Below, one piece after another: positions 1-8,207 of a stretch of DNA of 62,962 nt. The stretch's first letter is position 1; each line of letters begins with the position of its first letter. A program made the translations under genes and the position numbers. Origin of the DNA: an uncultured Bacilli bacterium. Lineage in GTDB: Bacteria > Bacillota_I > Bacilli_A > ML615J-28 > CAG-313. The notes under the pieces are model-generated. The model had not been told where the DNA came from and ran no database searches. It saw only the letters and a list, made by a program, of their open reading frames with translations. Location of the stretch: NCBI GenBank assembly GCA_947591495.1, contig CANQDG010000008.1, forward strand, positions 1-62,962. Direction: 5' to 3'.

Positions 1-30
1 AGGTAGAATCGACATAAATCGATTTCTACC
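1..30. repeat. Inverted repeat at the window edge
   Basis: GGTAGAATCGA at 2-12 pairs with TCGATTTCTACC at 19-30, leaving a 6-base loop and one bulged T. It lies directly behind the stop codon of the minus-strand lipoprotein gene, so it may be that gene's terminator, but the window ends before a T-run could be seen. It could also be the edge of a dispersed repeat. Confidence 0.5.
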
Positions 31-31
31 A

Positions 32-412
32 TTAATTGTGCCACACAAAATAAACTGTAAAACTCAGGTTATACCATGCATTTAAATTTTTTATCTTAAC
101 TTCCTTAAGGTTATTACAACCATTAAAAGCACTATCTCCTATATTGGTTATAGATTCAGGAATAGTTATACTTTCTAGTTTAAGACAACCCTTAAATGCA
201 TTGTTACCTATATGTGTAACATATTTATTGTTATAAAATTGAGGTATATTAATAGATTGTGACTCGATTGTTGCTTTTTCTAATTCATAAGTATTATCTT
301 CTAATAATTTATATCGTAATACATCTTCTTTTTTGCATCCTAGTAAATTAAGCATTATTACAAAAACAATAAAAACAACAATTATTTTTAAAATGTTCTT
401 TAATTTCATCAC
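32..412 (-). CDS. Short BspA-like leucine-rich-repeat lipoprotein, probably a truncated relic
   Basis: This encodes a 126-residue exported lipoprotein. Residues 1-26 form a lysine-led hydrophobic signal ending in the lipobox LNLLGC, so Cys26 should be lipidated. The rest has about one and a half LRR_5/BspA repeats (NAFKGCLKLESITIPESI, then SAFNGCNNLKEV). BspA-like surface proteins usually have many such repeats. Here the chain enters what looks like another repeat (LNAWYNLSF) and then stops after an unrelated tail, which suggests truncation or a frameshift. An AAGGGAAGAAG ribosome site precedes the ATG. A role in surface binding is only a family-level guess. Confidence 0.7.
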   Translation of the reverse strand: MMKLKNILKIIVVFIVFVIMLNLLGCKKEDVLRYKLLEDNTYELEKATIESQSINIPQFYNNKYVTHIGNNAFKGCLKLESITIPESITNIGDSAFNGCNNLKEVKIKNLNAWYNLSFTVYFVWHN

Positions 413-510
413 TTCTTCCCTTCTTTAATTTGTATAAAAAGGTATACTTTTTTTGACTAGTTTACTTTTGATACAAATTATCATTTTTTTATAATAATTT
501 ATATAAATAC

Positions 511-539
511 TTGCAAAAAGTGAGTATAAATGATAAAAT
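511..539 (+). promoter_or_regulatory. Sigma-A-like promoter with no gene behind it
   Basis: TTGCAA (511-516), a 17-base spacer and TAAAAT (534-539). The 20 bases at 530-549 recur exactly at 41472-41491, in the promoter of the ABC transporter operon. Transcription would run about 100 nt into the terminator at 601-646. Confidence 0.55.
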
Positions 540-545
540 ATTTAT

Positions 546-646
546 GTTTTAAAAAAGTATAAAAAAGTATACATTTTTATACTTTTTGTTAGTTTAATAA
601 AAAAGACTATTAAAAACCAATAGGTAATTAATAGTCTTTTTTTTTG
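546..646 (+). ncRNA. Possible small RNA of about 100 nt
   Basis: The stretch between the promoter at 511-539 and the strong terminator at 601-646 has no open frame with a ribosome site. It contains a self-complementary segment built from AAAAAGTATA and its complement (about 553-588). A short non-coding transcript is the simplest reading if the promoter is active. The rest of 413-702 shows only AT-rich spacer. Confidence 0.3.
601..646. terminator. Bidirectional terminator
   Basis: AAAAGACTATTAA (601-613) pairs perfectly with TTAATAGTCTTTT (628-640), with T-runs on both sides. On the minus strand it ends the mfd-spoVT transcript; on the plus strand it would end the possible small RNA. Confidence 0.85.
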
Positions 647-702
647 CACCACGCAACTGTAAAAGTTTTTGCGTAATGATTATTAACTTTTTTATTTACT
701 TT

Positions 703-1230
703 TTATCCTTCTAAGTATCGGCCCATAAACATACCACCAAATTCCGCAAGTGATTTTTCGACATCTGTAATTGCATCACTTAAAACAATTACAGCACCGG
801 AAATATCACCCATAACGTTAATTGGTTTAATGATTGCGGCCTTATCAATAGGATAGTTTTCTAAGAATTCAAAGTTTTCAGCTTTATCAATTAGTTGTGT
901 TTGCCTTTTACTAATTTTTTCTTCTAAGCGCATTGATATTCTTTTGTTATTTAAGTCATTTTTAAAGTTTCCCGCATATGCGATAACTTTTTCATTATCG
1001 GTAATTATAATATCTTTTTTATTAGATGCATATACACTTTCAACAAATTCTTCAACAAAATCATTTACATTTTGGACTGGAGAGTATTTTTTTAATATAA
1101 TACGGTCTGTTCCGTCTGTATATATTTCGAGTGATTCGCCTTCTTTTATCCGCATCGTTCTTCTTAATTCTTTAGGTAAGACAATTCGACCTAAATCATC
1201 AATTCTTCTTACTACTCCTGTTGCTTTCAA
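703..1230 (-). CDS. spoVT: Stage V sporulation transcription regulator SpoVT
   Basis: A 175-residue protein. Residues 1-50 form an AbrB-type swapped-hairpin DNA-binding domain (MKATGVVRRIDDLGRIVLPK, then ELRRTMRIKEGESLEIY). Residues 55-175 form the GAF-like sensor domain. In Bacillus, SpoVT modulates sigma-G genes in the forespore; it is 178 residues there, so this is full length. The start is TTG at 1228-1230 with GGAGG at 1238-1242. It lies after mfd as in Bacillus, and the inverted repeat at 1238-1275 contains its ribosome site. Confidence 0.95.
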   Translation of the reverse strand: MKATGVVRRIDDLGRIVLPKELRRTMRIKEGESLEIYTDGTDRIILKKYSPVQNVNDFVEEFVESVYASNKKDIIITDNEKVIAYAGNFKNDLNNKRISMRLEEKISKRQTQLIDKAENFEFLENYPIDKAAIIKPINVMGDISGAVIVLSDAITDVEKSLAEFGGMFMGRYLEG

Positions 1231-1237
1231 AATAAAA

Positions 1238-1275
1238 CCTCCATAATAACATATTATCTAATATTATTATGGAGG
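1238..1275 (-). promoter_or_regulatory. Hairpin covering the spoVT ribosome-binding site
   Basis: In minus-strand RNA, CCUCCAUAAUAA (1275-1264) is perfectly complementary to UUAUUAUGGAGG (1249-1238), with a 14-nt loop. The 3' arm is the Shine-Dalgarno sequence of spoVT. Read-through RNA from mfd would hide the site. An RNA starting inside the loop would not. Confidence 0.65.
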
Positions 1276-1287
1276 AATTTTTATGGT

Positions 1288-4200
1288 TTATACTTTAATA
1301 TCTTTGATTTTTTCTAAAAATTTTGTTAAGTCATATATATAATTATTGCTTGATGCATGTGGATTGATTTTGACAATTATTCTTTTACTTTTGTAATCAA
1401 ATTTATATTTTAGTTTTAAATCAAGCGACAAAGTAAAGAGTTTTTGTAAGTTAATATGACTACTTGATGCTTCATCAAAATTAAAAGTTATTTCATATTC
1501 GGTTTCTTTAAAACTTTCAACTCCATTTTGTTTTAAAAGATATTCTAAATATTTTTCTTCCATATAAAGTCTTACATCACTACTCAAAGTTCCATAACGA
1601 TCAGTATATTCTTTAATTAAATCATCAATTTCTTGTCTTGATTTGATTTTATTAATAGATTTATGAATATCTATTCTTAAAGCATCTGCCCCTGCATAGT
1701 CTTCTTCGATGTGTCTTGAAATTGAAACATTATATTTACGAATGTTTTCTTTTTCTTGAACGATACCTTTTTCTTCATTAATTGCTTCGTTTAAAAGTTT
1801 CATATATAAATCCATGCCCACCGCATCGATATATCCAGATTGTTCACTACCTAAAATATCACCCGAACCACGAATAGCAAGGTCGCGCATCGCAATTTTA
1901 TAACCACTACCAAGTTCAGTAAATTCTTTAATAGCTTCTAATCTTTTAGTAGCATTATCGGTTAAAACGCTTTGCTTATCATACATTAAATAAGCATATG
2001 ATATGCGATCACTTCTTCCAACCCGTCCTCTAATTTGGTATAATTGTGCAAGGCCTAAAATGTTTGCACGTTCAATGATTAAAGTATTGGCATTAGGAAT
2101 ATCAATGCCTGTTTCAATGATGGTTGTACAAATTAAAATATCAAAGGCTTTATCTAAAAATTTGATTAGTTGATCTTCGATTTCATCTTTATCCATTTTG
2201 CCATGAATGATTCCTATTTTAGCATTTGGAACTAGTCTATTAATTTTTCTTCTAATAACATCAAGTTCTGATATGCGATTTAATAGATAGAAAACTTGAC
2301 CATGACGTCCCATTTCACGATTAATAGCCTCCCGAATAACTGAATCATTACTTTCTAGGACATATGTTTGAATAGGTAGACGATTAGTTGGTGGGGTTTC
2401 AATTAAAGATAAATCCCGAAGGCCTGATAATGCCATTTGTAAAGTTCTAGGAATAGGGGTAGCAGAAAGGGTTAAAACATCAACCATTGATTTCATTAGT
2501 TTGATTTTTTCTTTGTGTTCAACGCCAAAGCGTTGTTCTTCATCAATAATTAAAAGACCTAAATCTTTAAATTTAATATCATCGGATAAAATACGATGAG
2601 TGCCAATGACAATATCAACATAACCATTTTTTAGGCCCTTAATGATATTTGTTTGCATAGAAGGGCTAACAAAACGATTTAAAAGTTCAACCCGCACACC
2701 AAATTTTTCAAAGCGATCTTTAAAAGTATAAAAATGTTGTCTTGTTAAAACGGTTGTAGGTGCAAGATATGCTACTTGTTTGCCATTATCAACTGCTTTA
2801 AAAGCAGCACGCATGGCTACTTCGGTTTTACCAAAGCCTACATCACCACAAATTAGACGGTCTAATGGGCGAGGTGATTCCATATCTTTTTTGACTTCTT
2901 CGATTGCCTTTTTTTGGTCAGGGGTTTCGGTATATAAAAAATCATTTTCAAATTCTAGTTGTTCAATGCTATCACTTTTATAAACAAAGCCTTTTTTAAG
3001 TTCTCTTTCGGCTTGCACTTTAATGAGTCTTTTCGCAACATCTTTGGTTTTTTCTTTAATCTTAGCTTTCTTTTTTTGCCATTCTTTGGAATTAAGATTA
3101 TTTAGTTTAGGTAGTTTATCTTTAGAACCAACATATTTTTCTAAAACATATATATTTTCGACTGGAATATAAAGAGTTGAGCCTTCGGCGTATTCAACGC
3201 ATAAGTAGTCATTTATTGTATTTCGCAATTCTCTTGTTTTAATACCTAGATATTTACCAATTCCATAATCTTGATGAACAACATAGTCGCCAGGGCTTAT
3301 TTCATCTTTGCTATATATTTTGATGGAATCTTTGAAAAACTTTTGATATTTAGAACTGCGCACAATTTTATCAGGAGAAAATTCATTAGGAGTAATTATT
3401 TCGATGTTTTGGCTTAAATCTTTAAAGCCATAAGCATTAGGAATAATTGCAAGATAAATTCCATTATGATTAAAATCAGTGATTTTATCTATTACTTGAT
3501 ATGTTATATTATTAGCTTTAAAAGTTTCTTCTAAAAAGTTTAATTTAGTTAAATCAAGATGAGTAATGAGATATTTTTTATTTTCGTTTGCTTTTAAGTC
3601 TTCTATCATAGCTTTGATATTGTTATTATATTCAAAGCAATTAGTTGTTTGCATGGAAAAATGTTCATCTAAATAAATATCATTTAATGATTGGCGAAAT
3701 AGATTAGTAAAAATGTTGATTTTATTTTTAGTAAGGCAATCATTTAGGCTAATAAAATAATCTTTTGGAAAGAAATATCCAACATTAGTTAAATATTCAC
3801 TAATTTCAATAAGAGTTGTTTTTTCATGTTCAAGGCAACTTTGATAGTCTTCATATATACAAATAGGATCGTTAAATAGTTCAATAAATGGTTGATAGTG
3901 ATTAACAATTAGTGGTAGATATATATATAATTGTTCTAAATTTTGATAATTTTCAAGGTTTTCAAGAGCCAAATTTGTTTTATCATTTAAAGGAAAATGA
4001 TCAAGAATTTTTTGTTTTATGTCATTAATTTTTTCTTTGGGATAAAAAATTTCATATACTGGAAAAATTTTAACACTATTAATTTTTTCAATTGACATTT
4101 GGGTTTCACTATCAATTTTTTTAATTGTTTCTATTTCGTTATCAAAAAAATTGATTCTAATAGGCGTATTTTCATTAATTGGAAAAACATCAATTAAACT

Positions 4201-4743
4201 TCCCCGCACACTAAAAGTGCCACTAACAGAAGTAATGGTCACTTTTTTATAACCTCTAATCACTAATTCTTCGACTAAATGATCTCTTGTAATGACATCA
4301 TTTACTTGATAATTTAAAATAGCATCATTTAGATTTTGTTTATCCATTAGTTGTCTTGTGATACCTTCAGTATTTGTAACAATAATTTGAGGAATATCGT
4401 TAGTTATATTAGCAATTGTTAGCATTCTTGCTAATCTAAAAGCATCAGTTGTTGCTACCATTTCGCTTGAAATAAACTCCTCAACGGGAAAAAAGCTTAC
4501 ATTCATACTACCAGCCATATCTGATAGGACTTCATAAGCTTTCGATGCTTCATATATTGATTGGGTTACATAGATAATGTTTTGATGTGTTTGATTAAAA
4601 TAAAACGTTGCAAGCATTTTACTGACGTTACTTGCGCATTCAGAAAGATAAATGTTCTTTTTAGTTTTATTATCAAGATTAATTAATTGATTGAAAACAT
4701 CTTTGTAATGCCCTTTTAATTTTAATAAATCTAAATAATCCAT
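1288..4743 (-). CDS. mfd: Transcription-repair coupling factor Mfd
   Basis: An 1151-residue translocase that removes RNA polymerase stalled at lesions and recruits UvrA. The N-terminal UvrB-like region is followed by the CarD-like polymerase-interaction domain near residue 485 (ISPGDYVVHQDYGIGKYLGI). The helicase motor follows, with Walker A GDVGFGKT near 634, the DEEQ box near 733 (IIDEEQRFGVEHKE) and the helicase C domain (GRVGRSDR). The C-terminal domain closes the chain. Length is normal for the family. It lies two bases after pth, so the two are probably co-transcribed. The order pth-mfd-spoVT matches Bacillus, without the small fin gene. Confidence 0.98.
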   Translation of the reverse strand: MDYLDLLKLKGHYKDVFNQLINLDNKTKKNIYLSECASNVSKMLATFYFNQTHQNIIYVTQSIYEASKAYEVLSDMAGSMNVSFFPVEEFISSEMVATTDAFRLARMLTIANITNDIPQIIVTNTEGITRQLMDKQNLNDAILNYQVNDVITRDHLVEELVIRGYKKVTITSVSGTFSVRGSLIDVFPINENTPIRINFFDNEIETIKKIDSETQMSIEKINSVKIFPVYEIFYPKEKINDIKQKILDHFPLNDKTNLALENLENYQNLEQLYIYLPLIVNHYQPFIELFNDPICIYEDYQSCLEHEKTTLIEISEYLTNVGYFFPKDYFISLNDCLTKNKINIFTNLFRQSLNDIYLDEHFSMQTTNCFEYNNNIKAMIEDLKANENKKYLITHLDLTKLNFLEETFKANNITYQVIDKITDFNHNGIYLAIIPNAYGFKDLSQNIEIITPNEFSPDKIVRSSKYQKFFKDSIKIYSKDEISPGDYVVHQDYGIGKYLGIKTRELRNTINDYLCVEYAEGSTLYIPVENIYVLEKYVGSKDKLPKLNNLNSKEWQKKKAKIKEKTKDVAKRLIKVQAERELKKGFVYKSDSIEQLEFENDFLYTETPDQKKAIEEVKKDMESPRPLDRLICGDVGFGKTEVAMRAAFKAVDNGKQVAYLAPTTVLTRQHFYTFKDRFEKFGVRVELLNRFVSPSMQTNIIKGLKNGYVDIVIGTHRILSDDIKFKDLGLLIIDEEQRFGVEHKEKIKLMKSMVDVLTLSATPIPRTLQMALSGLRDLSLIETPPTNRLPIQTYVLESNDSVIREAINREMGRHGQVFYLLNRISELDVIRRKINRLVPNAKIGIIHGKMDKDEIEDQLIKFLDKAFDILICTTIIETGIDIPNANTLIIERANILGLAQLYQIRGRVGRSDRISYAYLMYDKQSVLTDNATKRLEAIKEFTELGSGYKIAMRDLAIRGSGDILGSEQSGYIDAVGMDLYMKLLNEAINEEKGIVQEKENIRKYNVSISRHIEEDYAGADALRIDIHKSINKIKSRQEIDDLIKEYTDRYGTLSSDVRLYMEEKYLEYLLKQNGVESFKETEYEITFNFDEASSSHINLQKLFTLSLDLKLKYKFDYKSKRIIVKINPHASSNNYIYDLTKFLEKIKDIKV

Positions 4744-4745
4744 TT

Positions 4746-5315
4746 TTATTCACCATTATAATGATTCATAATATAGTCGATGCCATAAGTTAATAAATCA
4801 TCAATGATCCCAGGCATTTTATCAAGGGTTAGTGAAATGGTAGCTTGTTCTTTTTTAGAAAATTTTGATAATACATAAGTAATGGTATCTATTTCTTTTT
4901 CTTTAGCAATTCCGATGCGAAGACGGGCAAAATTTTCACTTTGTAATTCTTTGATGATTGATTTAACCCCATTATGACCGGCAGCACTACCACTTTTACG
5001 AATTCTAATACTTCCTAAAGGAAGTGCTAATTCATCATAGATAACAAAAAGGTCGCTTAAATCTTTTTTATAGTAATCAAGAATAGCTTTTATAGCTATT
5101 CCTGAATTATTCATATAAGTTGTCGGTTTAACCAATAAATGTTTAACGCCATCTTTTTGGTATTCTCCAATATATGCTTGGAATTTTTTTTCTAATAAAA
5201 ATTCAATTTTATTACTTTTGGCAATCGTATCAAGCGCCATAAAGCCCAAATTATGATGTGTCTTTTCATATTCTTTACCGATATTACCAAGTCCAACGAT
5301 AATCATTTTATTCAC
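4746..5315 (-). CDS. pth: Peptidyl-tRNA hydrolase
   Basis: A 189-residue cytosolic enzyme that frees tRNA from prematurely released peptidyl-tRNA. The family signatures are present: GLGNIGKEYEKTHHNLGF with the catalytic histidine near residue 20, the PTTYMNNSG segment, and the GHNGVKSI stretch. Length is typical. The first 8 bases overlap the end of folD and the stop lies 2 bases before mfd, so folD-pth-mfd-spoVT looks like one operon. Confidence 0.97.
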   Translation of the reverse strand: MNKMIIVGLGNIGKEYEKTHHNLGFMALDTIAKSNKIEFLLEKKFQAYIGEYQKDGVKHLLVKPTTYMNNSGIAIKAILDYYKKDLSDLFVIYDELALPLGSIRIRKSGSAAGHNGVKSIIKELQSENFARLRIGIAKEKEIDTITYVLSKFSKKEQATISLTLDKMPGIIDDLLTYGIDYIMNHYNGE

Positions 5316-6177
5316 CTTTTTTCGTTTTTAAAATATTTTCATATGCAATAAGCGTATTTTCTAAAAGCGTGCAAATAGTAAGTGGACCAACCCCTCCTGG
5401 AACTGGTGTTATATAAGAAGTTTTAGGAGCAACTTCCGCGAAATCTACATCACCATATAATTTACCATCAATACGATTGGTTCCAACATCAACAACCACA
5501 GCTCCTTCTTTGACCATATCGGCTTTGATGAAACGGTCTTTGCCAACTGCGACAATTAACAAATCAGCACGCTTTGTAATAGTTCCTAAATCTTTGGTTT
5601 TAGAGTGACATATTGTTACTGTTGCATTTTTATTAAGAAGCATTAGTGCCATTGGTTTACCAACAATGTTACTTCTTCCTACAACACATGCATTCATGCC
5701 CGTTAAATTAATTTTATATTCATCTAATAATTTAATAATGCCTTTAGGGGTTGCACTTTCCATAGCTTTCATCCCACAAAAAAGTTTACCTTTATTAATA
5801 GTTCCAAAGCCATCTACATCTTTAGCCTCATCAATTGTATCAATTATAGCTTGTTCATCAAGCCCTTTAGGTAAGGGAAGTTGCACAATAATGCCATGAA
5901 ACCGATCATCTTTGTTAAGTTTTTGAACGAGTTTGACAAGTTTTTCTTGTGATATATTTTCATCTTCTAAGAAAAGTTCGGCATAAATGTTACAAAAAGC
6001 AGCATCTTTTATTTTATTTCTTACATAAATTTGGCTAGCTGGATTATTCCCAACAAGCACAATTGCAAGGCCGGGTGTTACTTTATTTGTTTCAATTAAT
6101 TGTGTAGCTTTTATTTTTAAAGCTTCTTTGAGTTTTTTACTATATTGTTTTCCATCTAATAAAATCATTTTCTTCAC
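5308..6177 (-). CDS. folD: Methylenetetrahydrofolate dehydrogenase/cyclohydrolase FolD
   Basis: A 289-residue bifunctional enzyme that interconverts 5,10-methylene- and 10-formyl-tetrahydrofolate. The catalytic YVRNK segment near residue 52, VQLPLPKGL, the dinucleotide-binding GRSNIVGKPMALMLL and the C-terminal PVPGGVGPLTICTLLENT are all present. Length is normal. It heads the folD-pth-mfd-spoVT group and its 3' end overlaps pth by 8 bases. Location beside pth is not the Bacillus order, so this part of the cluster is rearranged. Confidence 0.97.
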   Translation of the reverse strand: MKKMILLDGKQYSKKLKEALKIKATQLIETNKVTPGLAIVLVGNNPASQIYVRNKIKDAAFCNIYAELFLEDENISQEKLVKLVQKLNKDDRFHGIIVQLPLPKGLDEQAIIDTIDEAKDVDGFGTINKGKLFCGMKAMESATPKGIIKLLDEYKINLTGMNACVVGRSNIVGKPMALMLLNKNATVTICHSKTKDLGTITKRADLLIVAVGKDRFIKADMVKEGAVVVDVGTNRIDGKLYGDVDFAEVAPKTSYITPVPGGVGPLTICTLLENTLIAYENILKTKKGE

Positions 6178-6217
6178 CTATTTGCTATATATATGCTTAA
6201 AACATTAGATTTATGAC

Positions 6218-6766
6218 CTAATGTTTTCTTTGGATTAATTGTTCTTTTTGCTTTTGATATTCATCTAAAGCGTTTTGAATAATTCGGATAGCTTTTTCTT
6301 TTGATTCAAGTTCAAAAATAGTTGTGTTTTTATGTTCTAAATTTTTATATACCATAAAGAAATGACGAATTTCATTAATAATATGTTCGGGAACATCTTC
6401 GATTTTTTTATAATGATTCATATTAGGATCATTAAAAGGCACCGCAATTATTTTATCATCATCATATTTACCATCAATCATTCTAATCACACCAATTGGG
6501 TAACATCTAACAAGGCTAAAAGGAATTAATGGTTCACTACAAAGAACTAAAACATCTAGTGGGTCTAAATCGTTTGCGTAAGTCAAAGGGATAAAACCAT
6601 AATTTGCTGGATAATGCGTAGATGTATATAAAATACGATCAAGCATAATCATCCCGGTTTTTTTATCTAATTCATATTTGTTTTTGCTACCTTTACTAAT
6701 TTCTACGACAGCAAAAAAATCATCATTTTTAATTCTTTCTTGATCCATATCATGCCATATATTCAT
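6218..6766 (-). CDS. ppa: Soluble inorganic pyrophosphatase, family I
   Basis: A 182-residue cytosolic enzyme that hydrolyses pyrophosphate. The family I core is clear: [20 protein letters not shown] followed by the metal-binding [11 protein letters not shown] signature (DxDPxD), and later [19 protein letters not shown]. Bacillus uses the unrelated family II enzyme; family I is the common form elsewhere. GGAGGTG precedes the ATG. It is separated from the restriction gene upstream by about 200 bases that hold two copies of TTTCTATATAA in minus-strand orientation and no gene. Confidence 0.95.
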   Translation of the reverse strand: MNIWHDMDQERIKNDDFFAVVEISKGSKNKYELDKKTGMIMLDRILYTSTHYPANYGFIPLTYANDLDPLDVLVLCSEPLIPFSLVRCYPIGVIRMIDGKYDDDKIIAVPFNDPNMNHYKKIEDVPEHIINEIRHFFMVYKNLEHKNTTIFELESKEKAIRIIQNALDEYQKQKEQLIQRKH

Positions 6767-6967
6767 AAATGTTCACCTCCAAAGTTTTAAAGTATTTTAT
6801 ATAGAAATTTTTTGTTATTATTTTATTATATAGAAACTTTAACAAAAAATATATCAGTTTTTTCAATTTAAAAAATCTTTTAAATTTATCTATATTTATG
6901 AAATATAACTTTATTATTTATACTTATTTTAATTAGCAAAAAACCAGTTTTTAATTATCTAAATTTT

Positions 6968-8206
6968 TTATTTTTCATTAAAAGCAATATATTCCATATT
7001 TATTAGTCTTATTAATTCCATAAAATTCATATTTTCTACATCTTCATATGAACCATTATCAAATCCAACTGATAAAACATAAGTAAAATTATCAAAAGAA
7101 TAAATTACTTCTTTACCACATCTGATATTTTCTTCAATATTACTAGCCTTTACTAATAAGCATATTTGTTGAAATCCCTTATCAACAATTCGAGTATTAC
7201 CATCCGGATGAGCTTTTTGCAAATGCTGACTTGGGGTTAAAGCAATTAAATTTTCTACATATCCACTAATTTCTTCAAACTCGTTTTCTGGAAATATGTG
7301 ATGCATATTGATTGCATGCCCGATTGCCAACTCATCTTTTATTTCAGACATTCCATTATTAAATGTATCGTTGAATGCTCTTAATAATTTTTTAGCCTTT
7401 GCAGATTGATATCTCATTAAATTAGTATTAGGTTTATCTTGCAAATAATAATAATATTCTGCTCTAGTCATTTCCTTTGGCTTATTGACATAAATATCTC
7501 TAAAATTATTTCTATTATACATTAGCATATCTTTGGTTATTTTATTTTTAGACATTCTACCTTTTTCAGTACCATATGTATTTTTCATAAAAGCCAAAGG
7601 ATTTAAAACTTTTGTAAAAATTCTATTACACTCTGTTTTCCCATTAATTGGTGTATTAAAAACTGTAAATCTTCCAAACTCATATTTCATTTTTTCATAT
7701 GTATTATTTGTTGGATTATTGAAAAAATTTTCAAAATATTCATATATACCACTATCTTTTAATACTTTTGTATTATATAATTCTATAAATTTCAATGCAT
7801 TCATTTCTCTTATAGATATAAATTCTAAAAGTTCCTTATTCCACATTTTATAGTAATTTCTATTTCCATCTTTTTTCTTCTGCAAAACACCAGCATTTGC
7901 AAGCATTTCCATAGGTTGTTGAAAAAATTTATCATATTCATTTCTAGCTTTTTGTTCATCTGGGTTAGGTTTTTTAAAAATTGATTCAACATTTTGTACA
8001 GTATAATTATTATGCCAAATGTCAAGTGAACTAAAAAATTCTTGTTGTGGATTAGAATTAGTAAACTCTAAAATACAATCTGCAATTATACATAAAACAT
8101 CAGGAGTACATTTTTGATCAATCCATCTAGCATTATGATTTTCCCTGATATCATAATTATAGTGTGTCATAAAATTTATAATCTGTTCTTCTGTTAACCA
8201 ATTCAT
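6968..8206 (-). CDS. HNH-type restriction endonuclease
   Basis: A 412-residue protein placed one base after the stop of the double methyltransferase gene, so it is almost certainly the paired endonuclease. Near residues 300-335 there is an HNH-like core: a paired histidine (MHHIFPENEFEE), then an asparagine (VENLIALTPSQH), then HPDGNTR. The N-terminal 290 residues have no motif I recognise and should hold target recognition and dimer contacts. The cleaved site cannot be read from the sequence. The gene uses more A/T-ending codons than the housekeeping genes around it, consistent with horizontal transfer. Confidence 0.8.
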   Translation of the reverse strand: MNWLTEEQIINFMTHYNYDIRENHNARWIDQKCTPDVLCIIADCILEFTNSNPQQEFFSSLDIWHNNYTVQNVESIFKKPNPDEQKARNEYDKFFQQPMEMLANAGVLQKKKDGNRNYYKMWNKELLEFISIREMNALKFIELYNTKVLKDSGIYEYFENFFNNPTNNTYEKMKYEFGRFTVFNTPINGKTECNRIFTKVLNPLAFMKNTYGTEKGRMSKNKITKDMLMYNRNNFRDIYVNKPKEMTRAEYYYYLQDKPNTNLMRYQSAKAKKLLRAFNDTFNNGMSEIKDELAIGHAINMHHIFPENEFEEISGYVENLIALTPSQHLQKAHPDGNTRIVDKGFQQICLLVKASNIEENIRCGKEVIYSFDNFTYVLSVGFDNGSYEDVENMNFMELIRLINMEYIAFNEK

Positions 8207-8207
8207 A

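Noticed and set aside
944-1246. Plus-strand frame opposite spoVT
   Set aside because: Antisense shadow of a clear gene with no ribosome site of its own; similar shadows opposite folD, gyrB, dnaN and others were also left out.
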